A stretch of DNA of 64,000 nucleotides from Rhodococcus sp. (in: high G+C Gram-positive bacteria) (lineage in GTDB: Bacteria > Actinomycetota > Actinomycetes > Mycobacteriales > Mycobacteriaceae). Location of the stretch: positions 1 to 64,000 of the forward strand of contig NZ_JAHFVG010000012.1 of NCBI RefSeq assembly GCF_023264675.1, given 5' to 3'. The notes under the pieces were generated by a model that did not search any database, had not been told where the DNA came from, and was given only the letters and a program-made list of their open reading frames with translations. Shown here one piece after another: positions 25,644 through 34,305 of the stretch (positions are counted from its first letter, which is position 1; every line of letters begins with the position of its first letter). The position numbers and the translations under genes were made by a program.

Positions 25644-26621
25644 CTATTCGGCGGTCACGAACCCTTCCGATACGAGCCAATCGCGCGCTACGTCGGCGGG
25701 TTCCTTGCCGTCGACGTCGACCTGACGGTTGAGTTCCGTCATGACGGTGTCGGTGAGCTTCTCCGAAATCGGTGCCATCACCTCGGCGACCTGAGGATGA
25801 GCGTCGGCGAAGGCCTTCTTCATCACCAATGCCGGGTTGTATTTGGGAAAGAACGCTCGGTCGTCTTCGAGCAGAACGAGATCGAGCGCGATGATGCGGC
25901 CGTCGGTGGTGAACACCTCGCCGAACTTGCACTGGTTTCCGTCGGCGGTGGCCTGATAGATGATTCCGGTCTGCAGGATCTGCCTCGGTGCGGCACCGGC
26001 ATCGAATTCGTATTTCGCCGCCAGGCCCGGGTAACCGTCTTGGCGGACGTTGAACTCGGTCTCGACGCACGTCGTTGCCGCCGACGGATCGCTCTGGACG
26101 AGCTTTGCGTAGTCCGACAACGTCTTCACGCCGGTCTGCTCCGCCGTCTGCTTGTTCATGGCGAGTGCGTAGGTGTTGTTCATCGGCGCCGGGTCGATCC
26201 ACACCATGTCGTTGGCTTCGAGATCCGCGTCGCGGACGGCTTCGTATTGTTCGGTCGAATCGGGAAGCGGGGTCTCGTTGCCGAGGTAGTTGATCCACCC
26301 GGTGCCGGTGTATTCGTAGGTAATGTCGATCTGACCTTCGAGCTGAGCATCGCGTGTGCTGTTCGATCCCTGGATGTTGGTCAGATCTCGAACATCCGCG
26401 CCTGCAGCGGACAAGGCGAATTCGATGATGTAGCCCAGCGTGATCTGCTCGGTGAAGTCCTTGGATCCGACGGTGATCTTGACGCCGTCGAGTTCGGGAA
26501 TCGGCTGAATGCTTGCCGGCCCGACCGCCAGTGGCAGTGCTCCACCGGATTCCAGTCCGCACGCGGTCAACAGCGCACCCGACAGTGCGAGCGCGGCGAT
26601 CTTTCTCGTGACGTTCTTCAT
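25644..26621 (-). CDS. Osmoprotectant ABC transporter substrate-binding lipoprotein
   Basis: A 325-residue OpuCC/ProX-type binding protein. A signal sequence ends in lipobox L-T-A-C (Cys21). The OpuAC-like domain follows: VKITVGSKDFTEQITLGYI near residue 48, SNSTRDAQLEGQIDITYEYTG, WIDPAPMNNTYALAM and FGEVFTTDGRI. Aromatic residues in these loops form the quaternary-amine cage in characterised members (glycine betaine, choline, carnitine). It is the last gene of a four-gene operon and overlaps the preceding permease by 4 nt. Confidence 0.9.
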   Translation of the reverse strand: MKNVTRKIAALALSGALLTACGLESGGALPLAVGPASIQPIPELDGVKITVGSKDFTEQITLGYIIEFALSAAGADVRDLTNIQGSNSTRDAQLEGQIDITYEYTGTGWINYLGNETPLPDSTEQYEAVRDADLEANDMVWIDPAPMNNTYALAMNKQTAEQTGVKTLSDYAKLVQSDPSAATTCVETEFNVRQDGYPGLAAKYEFDAGAAPRQILQTGIIYQATADGNQCKFGEVFTTDGRIIALDLVLLEDDRAFFPKYNPALVMKKAFADAHPQVAEVMAPISEKLTDTVMTELNRQVDVDGKEPADVARDWLVSEGFVTAE

Positions 26622-27442
26622 CGCAGTCCCTTCGGCCCGAGGAACTGCTCGGCCAGAGCGCCGAGCCAATCGATGAACAGCGCGAGCGAGACTGCCAGCA
26701 CTGCGCCGACGATCAGGGTCACGTTGTCGCGCAACTTGTACCCGGTGTCGATCAGAATCCCCAGACCTCCCGCCGAGACGAGGAAGCACAGCGTCGCGGT
26801 TCCGACCGCGAGAACGAGCGAGGTGCGCAGGCCGGCGAGGATGTAGGGCACCGCCATCGGGAATTCGACCTTCCGCAGAACGGTCATGGCCGACATCCCC
26901 TGGCCCCGGCCCGCGTCGATCAACGTCTTGTCGACTTCCTGGTAGCCGAGAATGGTGTTGCGCAGCACGGGAAGCAGCGAATAGAACGCGATGGGAAGCA
27001 CCCCGATCCAGAAACCTGTCTGCCGCGTCGCGAGGTAGAACAGCACCAGCAACCCGATCGCAGGCGCCGCAGCACCGATGTTCGCGATGCCGACGAAGAA
27101 CGGCGCAAGTTTGGTGTAGCCGGGCCTCGTCAGCAGAGTCCCGAGCGGAACCGCGATGATCACCACGATCACGACGACGGCTGCCGTGAGCAGAATGTGC
27201 TGCCAGGTCAGCGTCGCAATGTTGGACATGCTGATGCTGCCCTGTTGGGTGGCGGTCAGTTCTCGACTGAAGGCCCAGATCAGCACGCCCGCAACCAGTA
27301 CGACGACGATGGCAGGCTGCACCAGCAACCGAATGCGTTCGGCGCGCTTGGCGGCGCCTCGCTCGGAAGCCCCTGCGTCGGGCGCTGCTTCCATGTCCGG
27401 GGCCTCGGGCACCGGATCGTGGGTCGATTCGGTGGTGGTCAT
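26618..27442 (-). CDS. Osmoprotectant ABC transporter permease
   Basis: A 274-residue OpuCB/OpuCD-type permease. A 40-residue acidic/basic cytoplasmic N-terminus precedes one extra membrane helix (about residues 43-65), then the BPD_transp_1 domain with five segments. The coupling loop EVDKTLIDAGRGQGMSAMTVL (shown in part) contacts the ATPase. The long N-terminal extension distinguishes it from the other permease of the operon. Start and stop overlap neighbours by 4 nt each, implying tight translational coupling. Confidence 0.9.
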   Translation of the reverse strand: MTTTESTHDPVPEAPDMEAAPDAGASERGAAKRAERIRLLVQPAIVVVLVAGVLIWAFSRELTATQQGSISMSNIATLTWQHILLTAAVVVIVVIIAVPLGTLLTRPGYTKLAPFFVGIANIGAAAPAIGLLVLFYLATRQTGFWIGVLPIAFYSLLPVLRNTILGYQEVDKTLIDAGRGQGMSAMTVLRKVEFPMAVPYILAGLRTSLVLAVGTATLCFLVSAGGLGILIDTGYKLRDNVTLIVGAVLAVSLALFIDWLGALAEQFLGPKGLR

Positions 27443-28644
27443 GCCGACGCCTGTCCGGAAGCGCCTGGCCCGTCCTGCTCGTCGTGATCGTGCTCGTGTG
27501 CTTCGCGCATCTCCTGCAGGTGCCCGACGAGTGTGTCGATCGAGATCAGGCCGATGTACTCACCCCGCTTGCCGGTCACCACGGTCGACGCCGTGCTCTC
27601 CGCGAGCAGAGCCTCCAAACCGTCCTGCAGGGTGGACTGGTAGGACACGAGTTCGCCGATCGGCACGCCGACACCGCGAAGCGACGACGCGTTCGCCAGA
27701 TGCCCGGGGGAGACCCAGCGAAGTGGACGGCTGCGCTCGTCGAGAATCAGACCCCATTGCCACTTGCGTGAGTTGATCTTGGTCCTGATCTCGTCGACCG
27801 GATCGCTTTCCTTCGCCGTCGGGCACTGCAGCAGCCGAACGTCCCGAATGCGCGTGAGCGTCAACTGCTTCAGCGAGGCGTCGGCGCCGACGAATCCGGC
27901 CACGGTGTCGTTCGCCGGATTCGCGAGGATCGCCTCGGGGGTGTCGTACTGCATGATCGATGACTGATTGCCCAGCACCGCGATCCGATCACCGAGTTTC
28001 ACGGCTTCGTTGAAGTCGTGGGTGACGAAGACGATGGTCTTGCCGAGTTCGGACTGAAGCCGCATCAACTCGTCCTGCAGGAGCCCGCGGGTGATGGGGT
28101 CGACAGCACCGAACGGCTCGTCCATCAGCAGAACCGGTGGATCGGCAGCGAGCGCGCGAGCCACACCGACACGCTGCTGCTGGCCGCCGGACAACTGCCG
28201 CGGGTACCGGTCGCGGTAAGTATCGGGATCCAGGCCGACGAGATCGAGCATCTCGTCGGTCCGGTCCGCAATCCGCTTCTTGTCCCAGCCGATCAGGCCG
28301 GGAACTGTACCGACGTTCTTGGCGATCGTCAGATGCGGGAACAGCCCAGCCTGCTGAATCGAGTAGCCGATTCCCCGCCTGAGCTCGTCGGGATCGATGG
28401 ACAGCGCGTCCTTGCCGTCGATGGTGATTCTGCCCGACGACGGTTCGATCAGCCGATTGATCATGCGCATCGTCGTGGTCTTACCGCAGCCCGACGGCCC
28501 GACGAACACCACGGTCTCGCCGGCAGGAACCGTCAGGGACACGTTGTCGACCGCTGCGTCCTTCTGCCCGGGATACCTCTTGCTGACCGAGTCGAGGACG
28601 ATCTCGACCCCGGACACATGTTGGTTGTTGGTTGTTTCAGTCAC
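27439..28644 (-). CDS. Osmoprotectant ABC transporter ATP-binding protein with CBS domains
   Basis: A 401-residue OpuCA/ProV-like ATPase. Walker A is VGPSGCGKTTTMRM near residue 48, the signature LSGGQQQRVGVARAL near 149, Walker B VLLMDEPFGAVDP, and H-loop VTHDFNEA. Residues 260-380 contain a pair of CBS domains, the regulatory element that senses ionic strength or c-di-AMP in OpuA/OpuC systems. A His/Asp-rich tail (EAHEHDHDEQD) follows. The GTG start overlaps the upstream permease stop by 8 nt. Confidence 0.92.
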   Translation of the reverse strand: MTETTNNQHVSGVEIVLDSVSKRYPGQKDAAVDNVSLTVPAGETVVFVGPSGCGKTTTMRMINRLIEPSSGRITIDGKDALSIDPDELRRGIGYSIQQAGLFPHLTIAKNVGTVPGLIGWDKKRIADRTDEMLDLVGLDPDTYRDRYPRQLSGGQQQRVGVARALAADPPVLLMDEPFGAVDPITRGLLQDELMRLQSELGKTIVFVTHDFNEAVKLGDRIAVLGNQSSIMQYDTPEAILANPANDTVAGFVGADASLKQLTLTRIRDVRLLQCPTAKESDPVDEIRTKINSRKWQWGLILDERSRPLRWVSPGHLANASSLRGVGVPIGELVSYQSTLQDGLEALLAESTASTVVTGKRGEYIGLISIDTLVGHLQEMREAHEHDHDEQDGPGASGQASA

Positions 28645-29287
28645 GAAGACCCCTCGAGGTTGTGAGACGACCGACGAGGACGAGAATGCCGTCGACGATG
28701 AGTGCGAGAACGACGATGAGAACGGTTCCGACGAGGGCCTGAGGGACCGCGTTGGGGCTACCGACGCGAGAGAGACCGGAGAAGATGAGGTTGCCGAGTC
28801 CGGGGCCCTTCGCGTACGCAGCGATGGCGAGGATGCCGAAGATCATCTGGGTACTGACCCGCATCCCGGCAAGGATGGACGGCCAGGCAAGTGGCATTTC
28901 GATGCGGGTGAGGATGCGCAATCGGTTCAATCCCACGCCTTTGGCGGCGTCGGTCACGGCCGGATCGACCGATGCAAGCCCGATGATGGTGTTCCTGATG
29001 ATGGGAAGCAGGGCGTAGAGGACGAGTGCGGTGATGGTCGGCGCTACGCCGAGCCCGAGGATCGGGATCAGCAGGCCGAGGAGGGCGAACGACGGCACTG
29101 TCAGAATTGTGCTCGCCAATGCCGTGGCTATCGCCGAACCGGCAGGGGAGCGATACACCAGGATGCCGACCAGAATCGCGACGATCGTTGCGATGATGAT
29201 CGATTGCACGACGGCCGAGACGTGAAGGTAAGAGTCGGTCAGCAACTGTTGTCGTCGCGCCGACACGAAATTCCAGAGCGTATCCAT
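28637..29287 (-). CDS. Osmoprotectant ABC transporter permease
   Basis: A 216-residue BPD_transp_1 permease with about five or six membrane segments and the coupling-loop motif LASVDPAVTDAAKGVGLNRL near residue 115. It is the promoter-proximal gene of the operon permease-ATPase-permease-binding protein. ATG 29287 gives the usual MDTLWNFV start; a GTG at 29302 in frame is close to a GAAGAGG element and is the alternative. The operon is absent from the equivalent M. tuberculosis locus, so it was probably inserted between glnE and glnA1. Confidence 0.88.
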   Translation of the reverse strand: MDTLWNFVSARRQQLLTDSYLHVSAVVQSIIIATIVAILVGILVYRSPAGSAIATALASTILTVPSFALLGLLIPILGLGVAPTITALVLYALLPIIRNTIIGLASVDPAVTDAAKGVGLNRLRILTRIEMPLAWPSILAGMRVSTQMIFGILAIAAYAKGPGLGNLIFSGLSRVGSPNAVPQALVGTVLIVVLALIVDGILVLVGRLTTSRGLRD

Positions 29288-29419
29288 CGAAGGTAAACCC
29301 ACCCTCTTCCCGAGTGAACGGTTTTATTTTCCGAATACGGACATTCCGTCTGTTCGAGAATGGCTGAAGTAGACCGGTTGTAAACCTGATTTCGGAAACT
29401 CGTTACCCCCTGTACACAA
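29288..29419 (-). promoter_or_regulatory. Upstream region of the osmoprotectant operon
   Basis: About 130 bp, noticeably more AT-rich than the surroundings, before the first permease gene. It contains AAAATAAAAC near 29318 and repeated GGAAA/TTTCC words, compatible with a promoter and operator, but no convincing -35/-10 pair could be fixed. Confidence 0.35.
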
Positions 29420-29457
29420 ATACGCCCGCCCTGCCGTGAACGGCAGGACGGGCGTAT
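29420..29457 (-). terminator. Terminator of glnA1
   Basis: An 18-bp inverted repeat with a single mismatch: arm ATACGCCCGCCCTGCCGT at 29420-29437 and its complement at 29440-29457. On the minus strand it follows the glnA1 stop by 27 nt and is followed by TTTGTGT. This is a strong intrinsic terminator. Confidence 0.85.
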
Positions 29458-29484
29458 CGGATCGTTCTACGCGCTAGACGTGGA

Positions 29485-30921
29485 TCACACGTCGTAGTAC
29501 AGCTGGAACTCGTACGGGTGCGGACGCAGGTTGACCGGAGCGATTTCCTGCTCGCGCTTGAGCGAGATCCAGGTCTCGATCAGGTCGGTCGTGAACACGC
29601 CACCCTCGGTGAGGTACTCGTGATCGGCCTCGAGGCGGTCGATGACCGCGTCGAGTGACGTCGGTGCCTGAGGAATGTTCTTGGCCTCCTCGGGCGGCAA
29701 CTCGTACAGGTCCTTGTCGACAGGTGCCTGCGGCTCGATCTTGTTCTTGATTCCGTCCAGGCCGGCCATCATCTGAGCGGCGAAGTTCAGGTACGGGTTG
29801 CCCGAGCTGTCCGGTGCGCGGAACTCGAGGCGCTTGGCCTTCGGGTTGTTACCCGTGATCGGGATACGCACGGCAGCGGAGCGGTTGCGCTGGCTGTAGA
29901 CCAAGTTGATGGGAGCTTCGTAGCCCGGCACCAAACGGTGGTACGAGTTGATGGTCGGGTTGGTGAAGGCCAACAGCGACGGTGCGTGGTGCAGAATGCC
30001 GCCGATGTAGTGGCGAGCGAGGTCCGAGAGTCCGGCGTATCCGGCCTCGTCGTGGAAGAGCGGCTTTCCGTCCTTCCACAGCGACTGGTGGACGTGCATG
30101 CCCGAGCCGTTGTCACCGAAGAGCGGCTTCGGCATGAAGGTGGCGGACTTGCCGTGCTTCCATGCCGTGTTCTTCACGATGTACTTGAACAGCTGCAGAT
30201 CGTCGGCAGCAGCAAGAAGCGTGTTGAACTTGTAGTTGATCTCCTGCTGGCCGCCGGTGCCGACCTCGTGGTGACCACGCTCGAGCTCGAAACCTGCGTT
30301 CTGCAGGTTCGTGGAGATCTCGTCACGAAGGTCGACGTAGTGGTCGTACGGTGCGACGGGGAAGTAGCCACCCTTGGCACGCACCTTGTAGCCCAGGTTG
30401 GGGCTGCCGTCGGCATTGGCCTCGACGCCGGTGTTCCAGGAACCCGAGATGGAGTCGAGTTCGTAGAACGCGCCGTTGATGCCCGAGTCGTAGCGAACCG
30501 AGTCGAAGATGTAGAACTCGGCCTCGGCACCGAAGAACGCGGTGTCGGCGATGCCGGTGGACACCAAGTACTCCTCGGCCTTGCGCGCGACGTTGCGGGG
30601 ATCGCGGCTGTACGACTCACGCGTGAACGGATCGTGGACGAAGAAGTTGACGTTGAGGGTCTTCGCGGCGCGGAACGGGTCGACCTGAGCGGTCGTCACG
30701 TCGGGGAGCAGCATCATGTCCGACTCGTGAATGGACTGGAAGCCGCGGACGGACGAGCCGTCGAATGCGAGGCCGTCTTCGAAGACATCCTGCGTGAACG
30801 CAGAGGCCGGGATCGAAAAGTGCTGCTGAATACCGGGGAGATCCGTGAACCGGATATCCACGTACTCGATATTTTCGTCGGCGATGAACTTGATGACCTC
30901 TTCGGCCGTGGTGAACGCCAC
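29485..30921 (-). CDS. glnA1: Type I glutamine synthetase
   Basis: A 478-residue GSI-beta enzyme, the main ammonium-assimilating glutamine synthetase. Landmarks are the Asp50-type loop [12 protein letters not shown], metal ligands in [38 protein letters not shown], and NRSAAVRIP. The adenylylation site [10 protein letters not shown] near residue 406 is intact, making this the substrate of GlnE at 22.6 kb. GTG 30921 has AAAGGAG at 7 nt. Upstream are a TTGACC/CATAAC promoter and a consensus GlnR box, and an 18-bp terminator follows. M. tuberculosis counterpart: Rv2220. Confidence 0.97.
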   Translation of the reverse strand: MAFTTAEEVIKFIADENIEYVDIRFTDLPGIQQHFSIPASAFTQDVFEDGLAFDGSSVRGFQSIHESDMMLLPDVTTAQVDPFRAAKTLNVNFFVHDPFTRESYSRDPRNVARKAEEYLVSTGIADTAFFGAEAEFYIFDSVRYDSGINGAFYELDSISGSWNTGVEANADGSPNLGYKVRAKGGYFPVAPYDHYVDLRDEISTNLQNAGFELERGHHEVGTGGQQEINYKFNTLLAAADDLQLFKYIVKNTAWKHGKSATFMPKPLFGDNGSGMHVHQSLWKDGKPLFHDEAGYAGLSDLARHYIGGILHHAPSLLAFTNPTINSYHRLVPGYEAPINLVYSQRNRSAAVRIPITGNNPKAKRLEFRAPDSSGNPYLNFAAQMMAGLDGIKNKIEPQAPVDKDLYELPPEEAKNIPQAPTSLDAVIDRLEADHEYLTEGGVFTTDLIETWISLKREQEIAPVNLRPHPYEFQLYYDV

Positions 30922-30956
30922 GCTGTTGCTCCTTTGTTGAGTTCGTCGACCTGCAC

Positions 30957-30986
30957 GTTATGGACCTGGTGTTGCCCGCCGGTCAA
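30957..30986 (-). promoter_or_regulatory. glnA1 promoter
   Basis: On the minus strand TTGACC (30986-30981) and CATAAC (30962-30957) are separated by 18 bp. Transcription would begin near 30950, giving a leader of about 29 nt that contains the AAAGGAG ribosome-binding site. Confidence 0.6.
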
Positions 30987-30992
30987 GACGGT

Positions 30993-31008
30993 GTTTCGCC
31001 CGTGTTAC
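30993..31008 (-). promoter_or_regulatory. GlnR-type box upstream of glnA1
   Basis: GTAACACGGGCGAAAC on the minus strand equals gTnAC-n6-GaAAC, the actinobacterial GlnR consensus, in both halves. It ends 6 bp upstream of the -35, the classical activator position. GlnR activates glnA under nitrogen limitation in Streptomyces and mycobacteria. Confidence 0.7.
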
Positions 31009-31133
31009 ACGTCGGGATCCGTGCACGCATCTTCAACGAGCGACGACCCTCTCGATCGGGAAGAACGACAAAGCGTCGTGCTCTGCCCCACACCTTACGG
31101 TGGCGCTCGGTCGGGCCATCATGCCCGGACGCT

Positions 31134-31139
31134 TATTCT
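31134..31139 (+). promoter_or_regulatory. Candidate -10 of leaderless RDD-protein transcript
   Basis: TATTCT lies exactly 7 nt before ATG 31147 with no Shine-Dalgarno sequence; one of the best matches in the window. Confidence 0.6.
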
Positions 31140-31146
31140 TGTAGGC

Positions 31147-31617
31147 ATGGCACGAATGACAGGCTCCTGGTTGTCCGGACCCAACGCGGCTCGCCCCGAC
31201 GACGGAACCGAACAGAGCTACCCCGGAGAGTGGCTCGGCCTCCCGGCCAGTGGTCCGGGGGCAGTAGCGGGACTGGGTCGACGCATGGCAGCTCTGGTGG
31301 TCGACTGGCTGATGTCGATGGGTATCGCGGCGCTGATCATCAACGTCTTCTCGCTCGAGCAGTCCATGTCCACCATCACACTGCTCGTCTGGTTCGTCGT
31401 TGGTGTCGCCGCCGTCAGCATCTTCTCGTTCACACCGGGACAACTCGTTGCCGGAATTCAGGTAGCGCGTGTCGATACGGCGGCGCGCGTCGGATTCGTC
31501 AGGGCACTCGTACGCACGTTCTTCATTCTCTTCGTCTTTCCCGCCATCATCAGCGACCACGATGGACGCGGGATGCACGACCGCGCAACAGGAACGGCCA
31601 TGCTGCTCGGGCGCTGA
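31147..31617 (+). CDS. RDD family membrane protein
   Basis: A 156-residue protein with a 45-residue soluble N-terminus followed by the RDD domain: GLGRRMAALVVDWLM with the conserved Arg-Asp pair, then hydrophobic segments near 52-72, 78-96 and 120-138. The motif SFTPGQLVAGIQVARVD and the final DHDGRGMHDRATGT are typical. RDD proteins are small membrane proteins of unknown transport or stress role. M. tuberculosis has Rv2219A in the same position, divergent from glnA1. Confidence 0.85.
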   Translation: MARMTGSWLSGPNAARPDDGTEQSYPGEWLGLPASGPGAVAGLGRRMAALVVDWLMSMGIAALIINVFSLEQSMSTITLLVWFVVGVAAVSIFSFTPGQLVAGIQVARVDTAARVGFVRALVRTFFILFVFPAIISDHDGRGMHDRATGTAMLLGR

Positions 31618-31669
31618 CCGATCGTCGGCGCCGAAGCAACATGGCCGTGAAAGTTTCTACTTGCGAAGG

Positions 31670-32425
31670 TCAGCGGCGCTTGATCGTGCGCTGAACGCCC
31701 TTCATCTTGGCTCCGCCCGGAATCGGACCCTTCGGCATCGCGGGACCGCTCTTGGTTCCGAGGGCAGCCAGACGCGATTCGATGGTGTCCATGCGCTTGG
31801 TGTCGATGTTGTTCGGAAGCTTGGTCAGGTACTTCTGCAGACCCGACAGCGGGATCTGGTTCTCGCCGTTGCCGATGACGACGTCGTAGATCGGGGTGTC
31901 GCCGACGAGGCGTGCCGTCTTCTTCTTCTCCTGGGCCAGCAGCGACTTGACACGCTGCGGTGCACCCTCGGCGACGAGGATCACGCCGGGCTTTCCGATG
32001 ACCCGGTGGACGGCATCGAGCTGCGTCGTACCCGCGATCGCATTGGTGACGCGCCACGAGCCGCGAAGGTTGTCCAACGCCCAGGCAGCTGCGCCGGCCT
32101 GCCCGTCGGCTTTCTTGTACACCGACTTCTGAACGCGACGGCCGAAGATGATGAACGCCACCAGCACGCCGACCACCACACCGAACGGCAACAGGAACCA
32201 TTCGAAATCGAAGATCAGGCCGATGAGGAACGCCACAATGGCGATACCGACGATCGCGCCGATCATCAGCGGCAGAAGCAGCTTGTCTTCTTTCCGCTGC
32301 ATCTGGAACGCCTGCCACAGCTGGCTGCGACGTTCCTTGGATGCCTGCTTGCGAGCAGCCTTCGCTGCCGCCTTTGCCTCTTTGCTGGGCTTTCCTGCCT
32401 TGCCCGCTTTACTGCCGTTCGCCAT
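31670..32425 (-). CDS. DUF4191 domain membrane protein (Rv2219 type)
   Basis: A 251-residue protein. The first 45 residues are strikingly rich in Lys, Ala and Arg (KAGKAGKPSKEAKAAAKAAR), followed by two membrane helices near residues 51-72 and 76-96. A 150-residue cytoplasmic domain contains GKPGVILVAEGAPQRV and TPIYDVVIGNGENQIPL. It corresponds to M. tuberculosis Rv2219, always next to lipA. TATCCT lies 7 nt before ATG 32425. Function unknown. Confidence 0.85.
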   Translation of the reverse strand: MANGSKAGKAGKPSKEAKAAAKAARKQASKERRSQLWQAFQMQRKEDKLLLPLMIGAIVGIAIVAFLIGLIFDFEWFLLPFGVVVGVLVAFIIFGRRVQKSVYKKADGQAGAAAWALDNLRGSWRVTNAIAGTTQLDAVHRVIGKPGVILVAEGAPQRVKSLLAQEKKKTARLVGDTPIYDVVIGNGENQIPLSGLQKYLTKLPNNIDTKRMDTIESRLAALGTKSGPAMPKGPIPGGAKMKGVQRTIKRR

Positions 32426-32432
32426 GCCTCAC

Positions 32433-32438
32433 AGGATA
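32433..32438 (-). promoter_or_regulatory. Candidate -10 of leaderless DUF4191 transcript
   Basis: TATCCT on the minus strand lies 7 nt before ATG 32425, in the 54-nt gap after lipA. Confidence 0.5.
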
Positions 32439-32479
32439 CGTCCCGTACCGGTGTCCTTCTGCACCGCGCTGCATCTGGA

Positions 32480-33493
32480 TCAGCGTGCTGCGAGCCGAGC
32501 CATCAGCGAACTGGCCTCCTGCGAGGCTTCGCCGCCCTCGGTGAGGTGGGCCATCGACTCGGGAAGCGTGCGGCCATGGTGCTCCATCGCCTGGGCGTAG
32601 AGCCTGCCTGCACGGTACGACGAGCGCACCAGCGGTCCGCCGAGGACGCCGGCAAAACCGATCGACGTGGCGTATTCGGAGTGGTCCACGAACTCCTGTG
32701 GCTTCACCCAGCGCTCGACCGGATGGTGGCGCGGTGAAGGCCGCAGGTACTGCGTGATCGTCAGGATGTCGCAGCCGGCCTCGTGCAGATCCCTTATCGC
32801 TTCCTGAACCTCTTCGGGTGTCTCTCCCATACCGAGAATCAGATTGGACTTGGTGACGAGGCCGTCGTCGCGCGCAGCGGTGATGACGTCCATCGAACGC
32901 TGGTAGCGGAACGCAGGCCGGATTCGCTTGAAGATACGGGGCACGGTCTCGACGTTGTGGGCGAGCACCTCCGGGCGAGAGGAGAACACCTCGGCAAGCT
33001 GATCCGGCCTCGCATTGAAGTCGGGGATCAAGAGCTCGACGCCGGTGTTCGGGTTCAGCCTCTTGATGTAGCGAACGGTCTCCGCGTACAACCAGGCACC
33101 GCCGTCGGGGAGGTCGTCACGAGCGACACCGGTGATGGTGGAGTAACGCAGGCCCATTGCCTGGACGCTCTCCGCCACACGTCGCGGCTCGTCGCGATCG
33201 AGATCGTCCGGCTTTCCGGTGTCGATCTGGCAGAAATCGCATCGGCGTGTGCACTGCTCGCCGCCGATGAGGAACGTTGCCTCGCGGTCTTCCCAGCATT
33301 CGTAGATGTTGGGGCAGCCGGCTTCCTCGCAGACCGTGTGCAAGCCTTCTCGTTTGACCAGGCCTTTGAGTTCGGTGTACTCCGGACCCATCTTCGCCTT
33401 GGTCTTGATCCAATTCGGCTTGCGTTCGATCGGGGTCTCCGCATTTCGGATCTCGAGGCGGAGCAATTTGCGTCCTTCTGGGGCCACAGTCAC
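32480..33493 (-). CDS. lipA: Lipoyl synthase
   Basis: A 337-residue radical-SAM enzyme that inserts two sulfur atoms into octanoylated proteins. The auxiliary cluster ligands [12 protein letters not shown] are near residue 54-65 and the radical-SAM motif CTRRCDFC near residue 81-88; GMGETPEEV and the C-terminal RSSYRAG serine region are also present. It follows lipB by 10 nt. GTG 33493 is preceded by TAGCAT at 7 nt and a G-run; both leaderless and coupled initiation are possible. Targets include the E2 protein encoded at 35.3 kb. Confidence 0.96.
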   Translation of the reverse strand: MTVAPEGRKLLRLEIRNAETPIERKPNWIKTKAKMGPEYTELKGLVKREGLHTVCEEAGCPNIYECWEDREATFLIGGEQCTRRCDFCQIDTGKPDDLDRDEPRRVAESVQAMGLRYSTITGVARDDLPDGGAWLYAETVRYIKRLNPNTGVELLIPDFNARPDQLAEVFSSRPEVLAHNVETVPRIFKRIRPAFRYQRSMDVITAARDDGLVTKSNLILGMGETPEEVQEAIRDLHEAGCDILTITQYLRPSPRHHPVERWVKPQEFVDHSEYATSIGFAGVLGGPLVRSSYRAGRLYAQAMEHHGRTLPESMAHLTEGGEASQEASSLMARLAAR

Positions 33494-33500
33494 GCCCCCG

Positions 33501-33506
33501 ATGCTA
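33501..33506 (-). promoter_or_regulatory. Candidate -10 of leaderless lipA transcript
   Basis: TAGCAT on the minus strand lies 7 nt before GTG 33493. It overlaps the lipB stop codon region, so it could give lipA a transcript separate from lipB. Confidence 0.4.
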
Positions 33507-34268
33507 CGCGCCGAATCTTGTCGTGGTGAACTGCGGGTTACTTACTGTCGGCTGCAGCACTACTCGAGCGACCGGATGGTCGGTGACCTCGATGATTCCG
33601 TCGAGCGCGTCCAGGATCGCGGTGGTCACGGCCGGGATCACCGACGCGACCGTGATGTCGCGACCCAATTCGGTGGACAGTGATGTCACACCCGCGTCGG
33701 CGATACCGCACGGCACGATCGCGTCGAATCCGGATGTCGACGAATTGCAGTTGAGCGAAAAGCCGTGCAGTGCAACGCCCCGCTGCACCCTGACGCCGAT
33801 CGCCGCGATCTTGCGTTCGGGCAGCATGGTCCCGTCTCGCATCTCCGACGCCAGCCATACCCCGGATCGGCCGTCGATGCGTCCGCACGCGATCCCGAGA
33901 TCGGTGCACACCGAGATCAATGCCTCCTCGACACGCCGCACGTATTTGACGACATCGATCGGCTGCGCCAGTTTGACGATGGGGTAGCCCACCAGTTGAC
34001 CCGGACCGTGCCACGTGATCTTGCCGCCGCGATCGACCTCGATCACCGGCGTTCCGTCCTTGGGACGATCCTCCGGCGACGTGCGGCGCCCAGCGGTGTA
34101 CACCGAGGGATGCTCCAGTAACAGCAAGGTGTCGCTGCCCGCACCGTCGGCGCGCATCTCGGCCAGGCCGCGCTGGCGTTCCCAGGCATCGAGATAGTCG
34201 ATCTCACCGAGTTCGCGGACGTCGATCGGATCCGAACTCTCCCGCGCGGAGATCCCAGGGTTGGTCAT
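33504..34268 (-). CDS. lipB: Octanoyltransferase
   Basis: A 254-residue LipB, which moves octanoate from acyl-carrier protein to lipoyl domains. Family motifs are [14 protein letters not shown] near residue 50, [17 protein letters not shown], the catalytic lysine in [10 protein letters not shown], and [11 protein letters not shown] cysteine in [14 protein letters not shown] is the acyl-thioester residue described for M. tuberculosis LipB (Rv2217). TAACGT lies 8 nt before ATG 34268. Gene order lipB-lipA is conserved. Confidence 0.95.
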   Translation of the reverse strand: MTNPGISARESSDPIDVRELGEIDYLDAWERQRGLAEMRADGAGSDTLLLLEHPSVYTAGRRTSPEDRPKDGTPVIEVDRGGKITWHGPGQLVGYPIVKLAQPIDVVKYVRRVEEALISVCTDLGIACGRIDGRSGVWLASEMRDGTMLPERKIAAIGVRVQRGVALHGFSLNCNSSTSGFDAIVPCGIADAGVTSLSTELGRDITVASVIPAVTTAILDALDGIIEVTDHPVARVVLQPTVSNPQFTTTRFGA

Positions 34269-34276
34269 AGCTGTCG

Positions 34277-34282
34277 ACGTTA
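34277..34282 (-). promoter_or_regulatory. Candidate -10 of leaderless lipB transcript
   Basis: TAACGT on the minus strand lies 8 nt before ATG 34268. Confidence 0.4.
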
Positions 34283-34305
34283 CGCCGTCGCCGATCACCG
34301 ACACG

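Noticed and set aside
29938-31146. Long open frame antisense to glnA1 and continuous with the RDD gene
   Set aside because: Only the part after ATG 31147 has a promoter-like hexamer and family motifs; the rest opposes glnA1.
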